NCBI RefSeq assembly: GCF_008831285.2
Contig: NC_045141.1
Location: 5,783,224-5,847,223, forward strand
Length of the DNA: 64,000 bases
Direction of reading: 5' to 3'
DNA from: Nymphaea colorata
Taxonomy: Eukaryota; Streptophyta; Magnoliopsida; Nymphaeales; Nymphaeaceae
In this document: piece after piece, positions 34,391 through 46,544 of the stretch
How positions within the stretch are numbered: position 1 is the first letter of the stretch
Layout of the letters: the number at the start of each line of letters is the position of its first letter
The notes under the pieces: model-generated
Told to the model about the DNA's origin: nothing
Seen by the model: the letters and a program-made list of their open reading frames with translations, nothing else
Databases searched by the model: none
Made by a program: the position numbers and the translations under genes

Positions 34391-34779
34391 GGTTGCTCAA
34401 TAACAAGTGGCAATGCCAGAAAATAACCTTTATAACCTCGAAAACCTTTGTTGAAGCAATGGCTGAGACCCTATTGCTCCTTCATTGGTTGTGACAAGAA
34501 AATTTTCTATCACCTCGAGTGCCTTTTGGTGAAATTTTTGTTTTCACCCAAGGCTGGATTTTGAACTTGTTAAAATTCCCAAAACTAGCGTTTGGGTTGA
34601 GCTTGCTTTGAAAAAGCCCTCAGCCAAATGGCCAAGTTGCGCTTGCTCCATAAAATTCTCTTGTCTAGTGACCTGGTTGAACTAGCTTTTAGAAAGCTCA
34701 GAGCCTAGCGGCCAGATTGCATTTGATCAAATCTTTAGCTTAACAACTGGTTGATTTGATTGAGATATGATCCCTTTTT

Positions 34780-36620
34780 CTATGGACAATGATAATCGTT
34801 CATGAAAAATATTTGTCGCAAAAGAATTTTAGAAATGTCCGTGAATATTAAAAAAAATGCCCCAGTATTAGCAATATGCCATGATTGATAAAGGAAAGAA
34901 TGTTGCGTAGAAGATAAATGGTTGATGTCTTGGATTGAGACTGAGGCGAAGAAAGTAATGAAAATTGCCGCACTCAAATAAGGTATGAGCAAAATTATAA
35001 AAATGAGGTATATGTTCCCTTAACAGGGAAATGAAGGTGCAAGGTAATGACATATATATGAACTTTGGTATGCAAGAATTTGTGTTTTGTCTCTGAGGTG
35101 AAGAAATTGAGACAAAGCTTGTAGGAGGAAAATTTGTTATAAAAATATGATCGGTAGATGATAATTCTCATAGCGAGATATCAAGTTGATAATATAGGAA
35201 AACAGAACATCTCAATTTTGAAAGAATAAATCTCAAGTAGAGTATAAATATATGAGGTTTGACTCAGGAAGATATAGATTGAACCAAAGTGAATAAATAA
35301 GTTAAAAATTAGATGTCCAACTATTGAAACTAGAATATATCGGAGCATTAGCAAAAATCTTGTACTAAATGATGGCCCAATAAAATCATGGAAGTAGTAA
35401 AATGGAAGAAAGACATTCCATATGTATTAAGTTGAAAAATGATTGGGCTAAATATAAGTGTGGAAACAAAGAATGTATAGCTCGAGTCAAGCACATGTTG
35501 ATCACAGAGTTAGATTGAGGCAGAGAAAATAATGAAATTTGCCTCAAATGCATAAAAATAATATAAGAGGGTGAAGGTAATATTACGTGTCTGCGCTTGG
35601 ATATGAAAGAATTTTGACACGTAATTGGGACAAAGCTTGTATGAAAGGAATTTGTTGTATAAATATGATTGGAAATAGTGATTTTCATAGCAAGATATCA
35701 AGTTGATAATATAGAAAAATAGAGAGAATTATCAGCAATTTATTACTTGTGAAGAATATTAACTTTGAAAGGATATGACCTCGTGTAGAGTACAATGAAT
35801 ACATGATGTTTGCTTCATATGGTCCAATAAATTGAAACCACGTATGATATGATTGAAGATGAAATATAATCGAGTAAAGCAAAGATTGACATTCAATTTG
35901 GAATAAATGATAGCCCAATGAAATTGGGGAGAAAGATACGGATGTTGAAGCCGAAATAATTATGTAAGACTTGAGTCAAGCAAATTTGGTAATTCTGGCT
36001 ATCATGTTCAAAAATATGAGGTCAGACAAATAAGAATGGGATTAACAATGTGAAATAAAATGTAGATTTTGAAGCAACTCTAAAAAAAGTAGATTTGCCA
36101 AAAAATAATTGATAATTCAATGAAATTGTGGAAGTAGTAAAACATGAGGAAAGACACACCATGATTATTGAAACTTGGAAAAATGATTGGTTAAAATAAG
36201 GGCAAAAGAATGCATGACCAAGTCAAGCGAAGTTGGTAATTGAGCCAATAACTGGTTATCATGTTGAAGACCAATGAATAAATGAGGGATTGACAAAGTA
36301 TGATGAAATATAAATTTTGAAGCAATTGTAAAAAAAAAATGGACTTGTCAAAGAATAATTGAAGATCCAATGAAATTATGAAAGTAATAAAATGGAGAGA
36401 AAAACACTATACGTGTATTAAAGCTAGAAGGTTATTGGGCTGCATATGAATGAGGGCAAAATAATGCATGACCTAAGTCAAGCCAGTTGGTGATGGAGTC
36501 AATAGGTGGCTATCATGTTCAAAAATATGACCTCAGACAAATGAATAAATGAAGAATTGATAAGGTGTAGTAAAATAAGGACTTGCCAAATGAGAGAATT
36601 TAAAAAATCAATGTCGCTTA
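34780..36620. repeat. Diverged ~250-bp tandem repeats in the retrotransposon interior
   Basis: A unit with CAATGAAATTGTGGAAGTAGTAAA, GAAAGACA...C, AAAATGATTGGG and GACCTAAGTCAAGC recurs, for example near 35370, 35910, 36115 and 36365. The last two are about 250 bp apart. All open frames in this region are short and unlike Gag or Pol. Confidence 0.65.
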
Positions 36621-37420
36621 GGTAGTAAGGTTAGAACATGATTTGAAGGCTATAAAGAGATTAAAAAAACATTGATTTAAAGGAAAAAGATGGAATGTAA
36701 AATTATTAACTCCATCAGAGATTGTATGCAAGACACACATGCAATCATCATAAACATCCAACATTTTAAAAAGTCACCTTTATCATGCATATATTTGAAA
36801 AAAGAGCATAGGACCCTAATGGATTTGGGTTTGATCAAATATAATTATTTCATATAAGATATGCTAATATACCTTAGCCAAGAGGCTTAGTACGAGCATA
36901 AAATCTTTCATTAGGCAACTAGGGGTAAAGTTTAACCACTTTTTCTTGGACACTCGTCGATATACCACAAATTACCACTCATGGTACTAACGAGGGGGCT
37001 TTCCCCCCAAAGTGTGGTCTAGTTGTAAGCTTAGTCTTGTGCTACCGCCTAAGACCAAGTCTGGCAACATGATGACTGGGACAAATAGGTTTTGAAATTT
37101 TGAAATATGAGAAATCATGGAAAATCAGTTGTCTTTAATGCAATGTTGCCTAAGATGGTGGTTAAAATAAATAGAAGAGCAAGTATTGTTTTCAAACAAA
37201 TCTTGAATTGAGGATGGTTGTATTTTATCCTAGATCTAGGTGAACATGATTGATCCTCCCCAATTAGTCTTATATGCAAGAAAGCAAATACAATCACCAA
37301 GAAATGTAATGAAACGCCGATGGGGTCAAGGCCAAAATAGGGAACATGCTTTATCATCGGCAATGAGATGTTTAACTTTATGAAATTGCATCAGTTATAA
37401 TCATAGCCAAATGATGACGG

Positions 37421-37438
37421 GTCCCATCACGGTCGCCA
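37421..37438 (-). other. Primer-binding site
   Basis: Minus strand TGGCGACCGTGATGGGAC starts two bases inside the 5' LTR end. TGG is the complement of the tRNA 3' CCA. The tRNA species was not assigned. Confidence 0.65.
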
Positions 37439-37440
37439 TC

Positions 37441-40337
37441 TGTTTGCATCCCAAAATTTTTAGTTGGTTTTGGAGTGCTCCAGAAAAATGAGTTTTTGTT
37501 TTGAAATACGAAAGAAAGGGACTCGCCCGTCGGTACGAGGGGCGACCGTTCCCGCGCCTTTACCGGGGGTAATCAACCCAATGGCTATGTTTATTATTGA
37601 TGCAGTTTGTTTTATCTTGAACATCTCTTTGATTCTATATGCGGTGTAGAAAAATATTGAAAGTTTGATGTTTCAACTTTTGAAAAGGTTCTTGAAGAAT
37701 TGCTTAAGAATGTGAAATGTTTTGGGAAAACTATAAGGAAATCCTTGTGAATATAATTGGAAAGCTTGAAAAGTTATTTTGAAATCATTTTAGTGTTCTC
37801 TCAAGACATTAAGCAGGTTTGAGATTTTGCTTTAATTCGGTTACGACATACTTAGAGCTTCATCTCATGCTTGCTTAAGTTCTTTTGGAGAGGTGCTTGT
37901 GATCATACGTGACATTAAGTGAGTGAAAATGAATGGATGCATTGATTCTATATGATTGAAAGGAAAAATCATTCATTCATACCATAACATTCATCAAGAT
38001 GCATTCCTACCATAACATACATCTAAGATTTTGGTTTTTGTAAATATCATATATATGAAGGAAAAGTTTTTGAAAATGTATTGGGGTTGTAGACCATCAA
38101 GCATGAATCCAATATTGGGTCATTACTTGGTTGTGGTCTTGATGAAGTTTGCAATGAAAAATTAAAATCTTAAATGGTAAGATATTGAAAGAATGGAAAA
38201 GATGAAGAACTACATCCCAAGAGGGATATAGAGAAGAAAAATATCTTAAAAATCATAAAATCACATGTTTTGAAAAAGAAAGATATGTATTCGTATACAT
38301 ATATGAAAGCTTATGAAAATGATATTTATATCAAGTAGAGAAGAGAAGATCATTTTAGAAAGAGAAAGAGAAATTTTAAAATGGAATACACGTACATATA
38401 TATATTTATATACGTATAGGAGAGTTTGTAAAAGTATGTTAAATATAGAAAGAGAAACAACAAAGAAAGATATTCATGTGCATGCATACGTATATAACAT
38501 GTATATACGCATAAGTTTTCATGAATATGAAAATCAATGAATGATTTGAAAATAGCCGACTTCAAATTTTGATATAGGCCGGAAGGGAGCTTGGACTCAT
38601 GCAAGAACCTAAGCTAAGTCTCAAGGCCGCATTAGGGAGATTTCTTTTAAAATGTTTTGCAAAATATGATTTATATAAAAACATAGAATATTTATGGTTT
38701 GGTTACAAGGGAATATGTGTCTTCCACCGTTGGGTATGGAAGAAAATCTAGCAACACATCGAGGCACTCTTTAGGGTTCCTAATGGGTGATTAGGAAAGA
38801 AACTAGCGTAAAATGACATGCAAATGCATTTTAACATGTACATTTTTGTGATGGTTTCCCCTGGTTAGACAAGCCGCAACATCAAAAATTAATATGAAAA
38901 TAAAGAGCTCCAAGCCATACCCCCATTCTCACCATTCGTTGGTATGTAAATAGAAGATTAGAATATCATGCATGGATAATATATCAACAACATTCAAGGA
39001 AGGAAAAAGAGAGAGGGAGAGCATGACGAAGAGGGAAAGAGAGAAAGAAAGACGTAGAGAGGGAGAGAAAGGTTGAGAAAGAAAGACATAGAGAGATAGA
39101 GAGGGAGATAGAGAGAGAAAGAGAGAAAAATAGAGAGAGATAGATTGAAAAACTATGAAATGATATTCCCTCTCATTTTACATGCTCCCAGTGCACTCGA
39201 GCATAACCTCTTGTCTCTATAATAGAGATTGAGTGTTATCTCCTCTGCCATGGGAGATGAAGAATAGAAGGAGAAAATGAAATGAGAAAGACAACAAAAA
39301 TATATTCAAGAAATAGAAATAGCAATAACAATGAAGAAAAATAACAACATCAAGAATATTTGAAAGAGCATCATAAAATAAAATATCATCTCATCCTCTC
39401 ATGCTACCGGAGCACTCAAGCATAGCCTCTTGTCTCTATAATAGAGATTGAGTACTATCTCCTTTGGCCATGGGGAGATGAAAAAGAGACGAAAGAAAAG
39501 GAAAATGCTATATTCAACAAGAGAGAAAATATGAGTTAATCATAAAATGAAAAATCATATCATTTTCCATGCTCCCGGTGCACTTAAGCATAGCCTCTTG
39601 TCCCTATAATAGAGATTGAGTACTATCTTCTTTGGCCATGGGGAGAGGAAGAAGAGAAGGAAATGAAGAAAGAATAAGACTCTAATGAGAATGATTTAGG
39701 GAAGATGATTACCTTGCTTGAATATGAATACCTCTAGAAGAGGAGCAAGCTCCAAGTTGGAGAATAGAAGAAAAGGAAAGAGGAACACGGAGATAGAAAT
39801 AACTCAAGAGAAACTCTAAGTCTTCAAGTGAGAATACTCTAGAGTTTCTCCAATGCCATCTCTTCCCTAAGAGGGGGGAGTGGGGCTGTTTAAATAAGAT
39901 TTTGGTGGCAAAACCTTAAATTTGAATTTTTTTGAATTTCACCCCATTTTCATCCGAATTTCAAAAAATTTTGTATTATTTTAAAAAAGAAATGGTTTGA
40001 AAATGGGTATGATTGGCCATTAGGCTTATAAAAATATATATATTTTTTAAATGAGTTGGGCCTTTATCTATCCAAAAAGACTAAAATCGTCCTCTAAAAG
40101 GAGGGGCAAATGGGTCTTGCCCACCAAAAAGACCAAAATCGCCCTCTAAAATGAGGTTCTTTTTCAAAAGGAGGGGCAAATGGGTTTTGCCCACCAAAAA
40201 AACAAAATCATCCTCCAAAAGGAGGTTTTTTGTCAAAAGGAGGGGCAAATGAGTCTAAAATGCTTGATTTGGATTTGAACTTGGGTTTTGGATCTACGAA
40301 TTAGATTTTGGGCTTGAGAAAATTTGGGGTGATTACA
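37441..40337 (-). repeat. LTR (5' LTR of the minus-strand element)
   Basis: Partner of 31081-33974. It keeps CpG sites (for example GCCCGTCGGTACGAGG and GGCGACCGTTCCCGCG) where the other LTR has TpG or CpA. TATA position altered. Confidence 0.93.
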
Positions 40338-40565
40338 TTACTGACACGGGAGGACGTTGGTAATAGCCAATGTTTACCGACGTTGAGGTCGCACTATGAT
40401 ACCTTACACTGATGCTTCCATCCAGTGTATCTGTATCGATGATTATTTTTACTGACACTCCCTTTGTCAACAAAAGAACAAAATGTTGGTAAAACCTTTA
40501 CTGACATGCATTCTATTTTCACCGACTTTTTGTGGCTGTCAGTATTGCTTTGGTTTTTTGTAGTG
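40338..40565. mobile_element. CACTA element end
   Basis: Carries TTACTGACA, GTTGGTAATAGCC, TTTACCGACG and GTCAGTATTGC words and ends with GGTTTTTTGTAGTG at 40552-40565, the reverse of a CACTACAAAAAACC terminus. The matching part left of the retrotransposon is 30986-31080. Confidence 0.7.
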
Positions 40566-41634
40566 CTAGCTGAACTCTTGCCAAGGCATCCCCACCTCAA
40601 GACAGTCCCCTGCCCAAGGCGACCCCAGCTCAAGACGTCCCCTACCCAAGGCATCATTTGCTTGGTGTGCACCTACTCCCCTGTTCTGCCCTGTCATAGG
40701 CACAACCCAGCTCGTGCTAGCCTCAATCCTCCCATGGATGCAGGTGAGTTTTCAACCTATCTTGCATATGATTTCAATAGATTTAATTGCACGGCTCGTT
40801 ATTCAATGAAAAAATAAAGAATGGGTTTCACTGAGCAGCCATTAAGGGGTTGGATGCTTGGTTTTCATTTTTTGTTCTTAGAAAGCAACCCTGGGTCATG
40901 GGGACCAAAGGCTTTGACCAACAAAATGAGAGAGAGAGGGAGAGAGAGAGATCAGTCAGGGGTACTGGAGGTAGGGGCTTGGCAGGGGCCATGTCCCTTT
41001 CTTGGATTCTAGAAAAAATTATTTATAAATGTTAAATATTTTAGTTTATTCTACATAAGAGAAATTTTCAAAAAAATATATTTCTGGTCCTGTTAAAATT
41101 TTGAAACTATAGTTTGCTTCCTGCAAAGAAAAACTATGAGGCAGGGGGCTTGGCAGGGGCCACACATCTACCTACAGCTGAGTGTTAGAAAGAGCTTTAT
41201 GCCCTTTGTTCTATAGTTTTTACCAATTAAAAAAACGAGCTTTGAAGTCTTTCCTTTTAGCCACACAAAATAGAAATGGAGATGCTACAAGAATCACATC
41301 ACTTGGTACCGTGAGAAGTAAAATTGTGTCACAGAAAACAAGAAGCTCATGCTGTAAAAGTCGTCACCTTTTTTTATAATCTGGCCATGAAAAATGTGTG
41401 GCCTTTTCTAACGCAGCGGAAAGTTCCGTTAAAATGTTACCTTTGTGTAGTTACTTTGTGGTGTGCCATAGAAGATCCCCAGTTGGCGGCTTGCTTTTTA
41501 ATTATGCCTGTAGAATATCTGATCCACAAATGTCATTGGACGCATAAAATATTTACATGTATCTGGGTTTCCCTAGTTAATGAGAATTGTTCTTAATAAG
41601 GAAAATAAACCTGAAAATATGTAATTAATAATGT
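40566..41634. other. No recognisable gene; short duplicated G-rich words
   Basis: GGGGCTTGGCAGGGGCCA occurs at about 40976 and 41146, bracketing an AT-rich stretch, and may mark a small decayed element. Overlapping open frames at 40464-41035 are unlike any family I know. A GA run lies at about 40928-40950. Confidence 0.4.
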
Positions 41635-41639
41635 TTGGT

Positions 41640-41990
41640 CTATCGCAAATAAAATTATTCTCTTATCACTGTCTTTTTTACTGCTGGATGCTTTGGATTA
41701 CATTCATTTTATAACTCTTTTTTTGCTTTAGTTTGTATGGATACCCTTTGTCTATTGTAAAGAAAATGATGTTCTCATCACTTTGTCTTTTTTACTGGTG
41801 GATACTATGGATTAAATTCATATGACAACTGTCCTTTTTTTGCTTTAGTTAATACGAATACCCTTGGTCTATCCTAATGAAAATGATGCATTTGTCATTG
41901 TATTTCCTTCACTGATGGATGGTTTTGTCATCGTGTTTCCTTCACTGAAGGATGGTTTTGATTGCATTCATTTCACAACTTTGCTTTTTG
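41640..41990. repeat. ~115-bp tandem repeat, three units
   Basis: Units begin near 41640, 41751 and 41868 with TCTAT-(C/T)-(G/C)-(C/T)AA and contain TTTTTTGCTTTAGTT and a TACCCTT-GGTCTA end. The same triplet appears in the right arm at 47695-48062. Confidence 0.8.
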
Positions 41991-42139
41991 CTTTAGTTTA
42001 TATGAATACCCTGAAGAGGCTGAAGCTACTTCTTGTTTTCCTCTAACCCTATTCTCGGTGGAGAGCAATACACCTGGCAACTAAAGTGGCATGCATCCAT
42101 TTTTTTAGTCCCCAGCAGTAGCACCTATAATAAATGAAC

Positions 42140-43169
42140 TAACGGTGAACTTTCATTGGCCCGTGAGTCCGATCAACTACACTACACCGCTTGAGGCTTT
42201 CTTGTATGTGGGAACAGAATGAATTGAAATGGTCAATTTTGTATAGGATTATTCGAAACATACATTAAATGCAAAATTTAACTAATCAGGTTCTGTTGAA
42301 AGAAGAGAAATAAAAAATATTCTAGCTATAGGCTATATATTAGACAAATAAGAGACCATAATGGCTCACCGATCTCTCAACAATTTGATTGCGCTTCATT
42401 TGAGACATTCAATAATACCCATCATATACATTATATTCTCACCACAGCGATAATTTTCCTATAAAACTATGACATATTTTCTAAATTATTGGTGTTTGAC
42501 TTTTTTAATGTTTTAAAGTGAAAAAAATAATTAATACTGAGACAACATTAAATATTTAAGACAAATAATTTCTTAAAAAAATGAATGACTGTCATGGAAA
42601 AAAGGGAGGGGCCACTATCGATTTGTCATTGATTCCTCGGTTGGGATTTTAAGAGGAAAAGAAAAGAGGCATATAAAGATGGTAGGCTCAGGCACACACA
42701 AGTGGTCAATGGAATGACAAAATGAAAAGATAAAAGTTGACTTTGTCAAAAACTTCAAATACAATATTCACGGTTAGGAATAGATATACGTGCCACAATG
42801 GGCAACATATATCTCGCACCATTTTCACTAGTTAGGACTCGACTTAGGAATTTTTTTTGTCTTTAGTTTAATACCATTCATGAACAAGTTGTACTTCTAG
42901 TCAATGGTCAGATCACCAAACATGACTGGGCGTAGGTGATGTATAAGTCTGTGGTTCTGGAATTTTTCTAAATTTATTTAGCACCAATCATGGACCTTGC
43001 CAGCCTATAGAGCACTTCCATCATCTTCCTTCTCCTTCCATTTTCAGATTTAAGCAGTGGTGGGCCTAAATTTGTTTGGCCTTCCTTTGTCTTCCTCTCC
43101 TTCCATTTTCAGATTTATAGTTCTCTTCCTCTGCTAGCACTTTCTTCTACCAAGAAAAAAACAGCGGAG
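42140..43169 (+). promoter_or_regulatory. Upstream region of the plus-strand NLR fragment
   Basis: Shared with 18800-19560 and, reversed, 47600-45580. It ends with the leader CTACCAAGAAAAAAACAGCGGAG directly before the ATG at 43170. Conservation in several copies suggests it contains the original promoter and 5' leader. I cannot pick a single TATA box. Confidence 0.55.
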
Positions 43170-43816
43170 ATGACAACAGTAATTGACACCCTTGTGCAAA
43201 CATCCATTTCTATTCTGTTGGGGGATGAGACCAGCTTGTTGAAAGAAAAGGTGGACCTCATCTTGAAAGCCAAAGACAATCTAGAGGTGCTCCAGCAGAA
43301 GCTGTAATACTTTGAGAAGGCCCTCAAAGTCACAGATCACAAGCCCTTTTTCAGCAATGAGTGCAACAGAGATTTAGAGGGAGAGCCAAAGGATGTTTTC
43401 TATGATGCCCAGGACATCATCGAAGGATACCAAACCACAATTTCACTTTGCAAAAGGGACAAGTATCTATAACTTCATGGAACAAGGTAAGGAAGCCCTG
43501 GAATACTCTGTGCTCTTGCTTTAAGGAACTTGTATTTGCTTCCAACAAACTTGCAAATGACATTAAACCTATCAACCAAAAGCTTGATAAAATAAAAGAA
43601 AACAATAAGATGATGGCGGATATGTTTGGAAGAGATATTGGTGTTGAGGGTCCTGTTCGTGGTGAACATGACAACCGAGTGATGACCAATCACATGGGTG
43701 TACACCCACCCACAGGCAGGGAGGATGATAAAGATGTAATGTTCGAAAAGCTCTTGTCGAATGACTCTATAGATAGTAGTGTGACACGATGGGTGGTGTT
43801 TCGACAAACCTTCTGA
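43170..43816 (+). pseudogene. NLR N-terminal fragment (Rx-type CC domain)
   Basis: ATG at 43170 opens with MTTVIDTLVQTSISILLGDE and KEKVDLILKAKDNLEVLQQK, typical of the Rx-N coiled coil of CNL receptors. TAA at 43305 stops it at codon 46. The frame continues with YFEKALKVTDHKPFFSN and YDAQDIIEGYQ, the EDVID-like motif. A frame change near 43470 leads to KVRKPWNTLCSCFKELVF and on to HPPTGREDDKD. Homology ends near 43800, just before the P-loop, so there is no NB-ARC. This is the left arm of the inverted repeat and faces NLR2. Confidence 0.85.
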
Positions 43817-43974
43817 GCAAACGTCAACAATGACTGATTTTGCATGGATAATAGAGACAATTTGGGTATGTTTCTATTTATACTCTATTTTTTCATTGTT
43901 TCCACTTGAAATTGGTCAAGCGTTCAATATAGACCTGCAAGTAAGAATTGGAATCAGCCAACAATGTGCACACC

Positions 43975-45578
43975 TTATTTGCTGTCCAAGGTAATATGCT
44001 TGTGTGCCTCTACATCGTGTACACCAAGTAATGACAGATGGTGGGTGCGCTCAGTAGCAGAGGCATGACTATATTCCTTTCCACCTATATATAAGACAAG
44101 GTCATGCAAAATGTCATGTAATTTGAGATCCTTATATTCAGTTTCTTCAATCATGAACCGATTTATCAAGTCACTAATCCATTGGTTAGCAGTCACTTCC
44201 ACATCAATGGCTTTCTTTTGGTCAATCAATCCATGTGCCATCCATTGCATGACCAATCTATCCATTTTTATCTCATGATCCTTTGGATAAATGAAGCAAT
44301 ATACAAAACAACTCTCAGATAATGTGCCAAGTCATCGTAGCTCAGCATGAGACCAGGAAGAATGCTACCACATATTTCAGAGGATGATGATGTTGAGGTA
44401 GGCATCTTCCATTCCCAGATCTCAGTCTTCTCATTGGTTTCCCAGTCACCTTTCGTCATCATTTTTGTACCTATTAAGGATCCTACTGTTTGAAGAACAA
44501 GTGGCAACCCACCACATTTCACCACTATTTTCTCCCCAATACGTTTCAAATGGTGACTCTCTAATTCACGTTCTTGTTTCTTTGCCACACAAAGAAACAA
44601 GCTCCAACTTTCATCGAAAGACATTTGTGGCAATTTATGAATTTTAGCACCAATCGCTTGGGAGACTTCTACCTTCCTATTGGTGATCAAAATCTTGCTT
44701 TCCTTGGCACCTCCCAACAGGATAGCTGCTAAGTCTCCACACCACCCTCCGTAATCGTGTGCACAAATCACTCAAGGAAGTGGTACCCTTAAGTTCTCTG
44801 ACCGATTCCTTGCATATCTTTTTCATCAAACCCATACGATTTGGCTTCTTTGAAACACAAACCCACCACCTGCGGTTCGCAAACTGTTCTTTGACTTCAT
44901 TAAAAACCATTTTTGCAAGAGTTGTTTTCCCAATGCCACCTTGACCTACAATGGATACAATAGAAACACCATCTTTTCCGAGCGCACTACTCTCTTTGAA
45001 GCCATCAAACGAGAGTTCTTTTACTTTCTCTTTATCATCTGCCCTACCCGTGGGTGGTTGTGCAGTACCTATGAGATGGGTTATCTCTCCAGAATTGTCA
45101 TGTTCACCACCAATAGGAACCTCACTCTTAACTTTTGGTGTTGTGTTGTGCAAATCCACCATTTTCTTATGTTGTTCCATTTCATTAAGCCATTGGTTGA
45201 TCTTTTTAATTTCATTCCCAAGTTGGTAAGATGCAGATACATGTTCCTTAAAGCAAGAGCACAGAGTGGTCCAGGGCTTCCTTACCTTGTCCCTTTTGCA
45301 AAGTGCAATTGTGGTTTGGTATCGTTCCATGATGTCCTGGGCATCATTGAAAACATCCTTCAGCTGTCCCTCCAGATCTCTGTTGTCCCCATTGCTGAAA
45401 AAGGGCTTGTGAACTGTGACTTTGAGGGCCTTCTGAAAGCATCTGAACTTCTCCTAGAGCACCTCGAGATCATCTTCGGCATTCAAGATGAGATCCACCT
45501 TTTCTTACAGCTAGCTGGCTACAGCCCCAACAGAATAGAAATAGGTGTTTGCACAAGGGTGTCGATTACTGTTGTCAT
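43975..45578 (-). pseudogene. NLR pseudogene 2 (CC-NB-ARC, no LRR)
   Basis: Minus-strand CNL receptor remnant. Start ATG at 45576-45578 (MTTVIDTLVQTPISILLGL) with TAG at codon 20. Then the rest of the CC domain; a 217-codon open frame (45330-44677) with P-loop GQGGIGKTT at 44921-44946 and WWVCVS; the kinase-2 region is missing and the frame changes near 44765; then GAKESKILITN, GGLPLVLQTVGSLI; a frameshift in RNBS-D near 44310; then MDRLVMQWMAHGLID and LHDILHDL (MHD position). Homology fades at about 43975 and the LRR is absent. Between 44010 and 45300 it is almost identical to NLR1 and has the same kinase-2 loss and RNBS-D shift, but it lacks NLR1's 1-base loss near 4240 and TGA near 4658. 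Confidence 0.92.
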
Positions 45579-46505
45579 CTCCTCTGTTCTTTTTTTTCTT
45601 GGTAGAAGAAAGAGCTAGCAGAGGAAGACAACTAGAAATCTGAAAATGGAAGGAGAGGAAGGCGAAGGAAGGCCAAACAAATTTGGGTCCACCACTGCTT
45701 AAATCTGAAAATGGAAGGAGAAGGAAGACAAAGGAAGTGCTCTACAGGCTGGCAAGGTCCATGATTGGTGCTAAATAAATCCATAAAAATTCCTGAACCC
45801 CAAACTTCTACATCATCTACACTTCCTCTTTCTCATGTTTGTGGGATTTATAATTGTATTATCTAAAAAGTTTGGATGCATGATTTTTTTTTTCAAAATC
45901 CAAAATTTTGTTTAGCCCATCCAAGTTTCGTGACCTGACCATTGACTAGAAGTACAACTTGTTCGTGCCGCGAGGGAATGCCATCAACCTTGCCAAACTC
46001 AAGGCTGGTCTATTGTGAAGAGACAAAGTTGATGATGTCCCCATGATGACCATTACAAAGTGTTTCATATTTAGACTTATGATCAGGATGTCTGGGGCTC
46101 ATACTAATGCTGTTCTGCTGTTGTCATTCAACATGCTCTGTTTGACAGAACAATGAGCTCAGAACGGGATGTGAAAGGTCATTCTAACAATAGCAACAGA
46201 GCATGATCAAGTGGAACTAACCATGCAAGGTTGGCTCAGACCAATTACATAGCCTGGGCTAGCAGTTGTTACTAGTCTTTTCAGCTATTTCCTTTCAAGT
46301 GGGCGTTCTTGATTTCATGCATAGAAGGCTTCAGTTGAGGGTCTAAAACAAGTGACACAAGAAGCAAATCCAACAATATCCCCAAAAGAAAAAAATCGTT
46401 CTTCCAATCAAACTCTCGTTTTCAGAAAGTGGTGAAATGTACAGTTCATTAAGTACCTCTGTGGCTCTCTCTCTCTCTCTCTCTCCCCCTATATATATAT
46501 ATATA

Positions 46506-46544
<39 letters not shown>

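Larger units (their letters stand above)
31081..40337 (-). mobile_element. Complete non-coding LTR retrotransposon (LARD-like, probably Ty3-gypsy derived)
   Basis: Two LTRs of about 2.9 kb (31081-33974 and 37441-40337), each starting TG and ending CA, enclose a 3.47-kb interior. Flanks TTACC (31076-31080) and TTACT (40338-40342) are a near-perfect 5-bp target duplication. The primer site and polypurine tract place it on the minus strand, so the LTR at 37441-40337 is the 5' one. The interior has no gag, protease, reverse transcriptase or integrase, only tandem repeats and short AT-rich frames. Long LTRs with a non-coding core define LARD-type elements, which need a helper. LTR motifs (GTACGAG, TTGGGGTGATTACA end) match the LTR at 50743-54192, which is joined to a gypsy integrase, so a gypsy helper is likely. 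Confidence 0.9.
41635..43800 (+). repeat. NLR inverted repeat, left arm
   Basis: Collinear with the reverse complement of 48062-44975. It covers a 3x115-bp tandem repeat, the NLR upstream region and the N-terminal NLR coding part. By eye, divergence from the right arm is clearly visible but alignable throughout. The right arm has an extra ~0.9 kb (45965-46850) in the upstream region. The spacer is about 1.17 kb. Confidence 0.88.

Noticed and set aside
34312-37363. Open frames in the retrotransposon interior as Gag or Pol
   Set aside because: Short, rich in Tyr/Ile/Phe from AT-rich repeats, no protease, reverse-transcriptase, RNase H or integrase motifs.
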